DNA from: an uncultured Flammeovirgaceae bacterium | Lineage (GTDB): Bacteria; Bacteroidota; Bacteroidia; Cytophagales; Cyclobacteriaceae | Length of the DNA stretch: 10,834 bases | Direction: 5' to 3' | Assembly (NCBI GenBank): GCA_946480685.1 | Contig: CAMLLI010000061.1 | Location: 1-10,834, forward strand | In this document: positions 9,614 to 10,834 of the stretch, one piece after another | Numbering within the stretch: position 1 is the stretch's first letter | How the letters are laid out: every line of letters starts with the position of its first letter | Position numbers and translations under genes: made by a program | The notes under the pieces: model-generated | The model's database searches: none | What the model was told of the DNA's origin: nothing | What the model saw: the letters and a program-made list of their open reading frames with translations, nothing else

Positions 9614-10156
9614 CTATTCTGTTATATGATTGGACAACAGGCGCCTCAGGGCCCGGTCAAATTCTTCTGGATTTTGTGTGCCGATAAGCACTTTATGATT
9701 GCCCGGCAATATAAGCCGGATATGCTTCGATCCGCGAATGGTCATGCTTCGTAATTTCTTAAACCTGTTTCGGTGATAGCCAACGCCACCCATGTCGAAA
9801 AAATTCCTCCGCTGTCGCACCTCATACGAAATGATCTGGTCTCGTGTAATCAATTTCCATGCGGCACTGTTGGGAAAGAAAGAATAGTGAAGACCCTGAT
9901 CATCGATATATACTTCGAGTCGTATGGAGTAGAGTATCCACGTCACTACCATCCATCCTCCAAGCGACAGCAGAAACAGTATAGCCAGTCCGTTGTCTGA
10001 CATCGGTTTGTCGCCCCAGGGTTGCCCTAAAATCAACTGCTGGTACATGCCATACAGAAGTGGTGTCAGTAGCAGCAACGAGAATATCGCAAACATATAC
10101 CACACCCACAGGTTTTGCCTGAACAGTTGCGTCTCTTCAAAGTATCTCCGGCTCAT
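9614..10156 (-). CDS. Two-TM membrane protein with PH-like C-terminal domain
   Basis: This 180-residue protein starts with RRYFEETQLFRQ and has two TM helices (about 17-39 and 57-77). A cytoplasmic, beta-rich domain (79-173) follows and ends in a predicted helix, NPEEFDRALRRLL (162-174). Strands such as LEVYIDDQGLHYSF, IRLILPGNHKVLIGT and the terminal NPEEF helix resemble bacterial PH-like (bPH) modules that follow TM pairs. A match to a DUF such as DUF6141 is possible, but I could not test it. The ATG at 10156 is 19 nt after the SPFH gene stop, and the stop is 1 nt before the RHH start, so all three are probably one transcript. The context suggests a partner of the SPFH scaffold at the inner membrane; that is inference only. 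Confidence 0.85.
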   Translation of the reverse strand: MSRRYFEETQLFRQNLWVWYMFAIFSLLLLTPLLYGMYQQLILGQPWGDKPMSDNGLAILFLLSLGGWMVVTWILYSIRLEVYIDDQGLHYSFFPNSAAWKLITRDQIISYEVRQRRNFFDMGGVGYHRNRFKKLRSMTIRGSKHIRLILPGNHKVLIGTQNPEEFDRALRRLLSNHITE

Positions 10157-10175
10157 ACGAAGCTATATATACTTA

Positions 10176-10834
10176 TCAATGATTCAGTGTACCGGTATTT
10201 ACCACCGGGTTTACATCTTTGTCGGAGCAAAGCACTACCATCAGGTTGCTCACCATGGCAGCTTTGCGTTCTTCATCCAGCTCTACGATCTGCTGTTTCG
10301 AAAGCTGATCGAGTGCCATCTGCACCATACTCACCGCGCCTTCTACAATTTTAAAGCGGGCTGATACCACGGCAGCAGCTTGCTGTCTGCGCAACATAGC
10401 ACCGGCAATTTCAGGTGCATACGCCAGTGATCCGATACGTGCTTCGATAACGTGTATACCCGCTATATCCAATCTATTCCGTAAGTTTTCTTCCAGCGCA
10501 TGGTTTATTTCATCATGACCGGAGCGCAGTGTGAGTTCGTGTTCATTATCAAAATTATCGTAAGCGTATTGTCCTGCCAGTCCGCGTACGGCTGAATCAC
10601 TCTGCAGTTTTACAAACGATTCATAGTTGTCTACTTCGAACAAAGCTTTGAATGTATCGCGCACTTGCCATACCAGGATAACACTGATCTGGATCGGGTT
10701 CCCCACCTTATCATTTACCTTGATCTTGTCGCTGTCGAAGTTACGCGCACGCAGCGACACGGCTTTTTTGGTGAGCAGCGGATTGGCCCAGTGAAAGCCG
10801 TTGGTCTTGATCGTGCCCTGGTAATCACCAAACA
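10176..10834 (-). CDS. SPFH/band-7 domain membrane protein (5' partial)
   Basis: The frame is open from the right edge (first whole codon at 10832-10830) to TGA at 10176-10178, giving 218 residues. The start and the expected N-terminal TM anchor lie outside the window; an internal GTG at 10758-10760 is not the start. The visible part begins FGDYQGTIKTNGFHWANPL and continues with SLRARNF, KVNDKVGNPIQIS and LVWQVRDTFKALFEVDNY, the core of an SPFH (stomatin/prohibitin/flotillin) domain. A helical stretch with the alanine-rich RRQQAAAVVSARFKIVEGA follows, then LDEERKAAMVSNLMVVLCSD and the tail PVVNTGTLNH. SPFH proteins oligomerise into membrane-bound rings or scaffolds that organise membrane proteins and proteases. 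The client here is unknown. It is the first gene of the SPFH/PH-like/RHH unit as far as can be seen. Confidence 0.93.
   Translation of the reverse strand, partial: FGDYQGTIKTNGFHWANPLLTKKAVSLRARNFDSDKIKVNDKVGNPIQISVILVWQVRDTFKALFEVDNYESFVKLQSDSAVRGLAGQYAYDNFDNEHELTLRSGHDEINHALEENLRNRLDIAGIHVIEARIGSLAYAPEIAGAMLRRQQAAAVVSARFKIVEGAVSMVQMALDQLSKQQIVELDEERKAAMVSNLMVVLCSDKDVNPVVNTGTLNH

Noticed and set aside
9993..10364. Plus-strand 123-codon open frame
   Set aside because: It runs antisense across two well-supported genes, with no family motifs and a Cys/His/Ser-rich composition typical of shadow frames.
10758..10760. GTG as start of the SPFH gene
   Set aside because: The frame continues to the right edge with typical SPFH sequence (FGDYQGTIKTNGF), so this is an internal Val codon.

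Overview
The window reads as chromosomal DNA from a member of the Bacteroidota, most likely Cytophagia or Chitinophagia. The evidence is a large FtsX/MacB-type permease of the kind that is multigenic in these groups, a TAnnTTTG-type -7 promoter element, weak or absent Shine-Dalgarno sequences, and a base composition near the mid-40s % GC by eye. There are no insertion sequences, tRNAs, rRNAs or CRISPR arrays. I cannot place it at genus level.

Layout. The left part is on the plus strand. It holds an NtrY-like membrane histidine kinase, cut by the left edge, and then a complete 786-residue FtsX-type permease. The right part is on the minus strand and converges on the permease. Read in the direction of transcription, starting from the right edge, it holds: an SPFH/band-7 membrane protein (cut by the right edge), a two-TM protein with a PH-like C-terminus, a 52-residue ribbon-helix-helix protein, an exported protein of unknown function, the monofunctional transglycosylase MtgA, and a YbiT-type ABC-F ATPase. 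The two halves meet at a strong hairpin (5869-5894). Its loop contains the stop codon of the ABC-F gene.

How the genes fit together. Most products act at the cell envelope: a membrane sensor kinase, a permease, a peptidoglycan glycosyltransferase, an SPFH membrane scaffold and an exported protein. The ABC-F protein acts on the ribosome. The tightest unit is the SPFH, PH-like and RHH trio: 19 nt separate the first two genes and 1 nt the last two. It looks like one operon joining a membrane scaffold to a small DNA-binding protein. The other minus-strand genes have gaps of 106-199 nt, and a hairpin terminator separates the exported-protein gene from mtgA, so these look like separate units.

Most worth a second look are: (1) the SPFH / PH-like membrane protein / RHH cassette, whose RHH gene is short enough to be missed; (2) the ABC-F protein, whose second nucleotide-binding domain has lost the P-loop lysine and apparently the Q-loop glutamine while keeping its signature, Walker B and H-loop; (3) the kinase architecture, with an extracytoplasmic N-terminus, eight TM helices and two further periplasmic regions; and (4) the shared terminator embedded in a coding end. 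Family names come from motif recognition by eye; no search was run.
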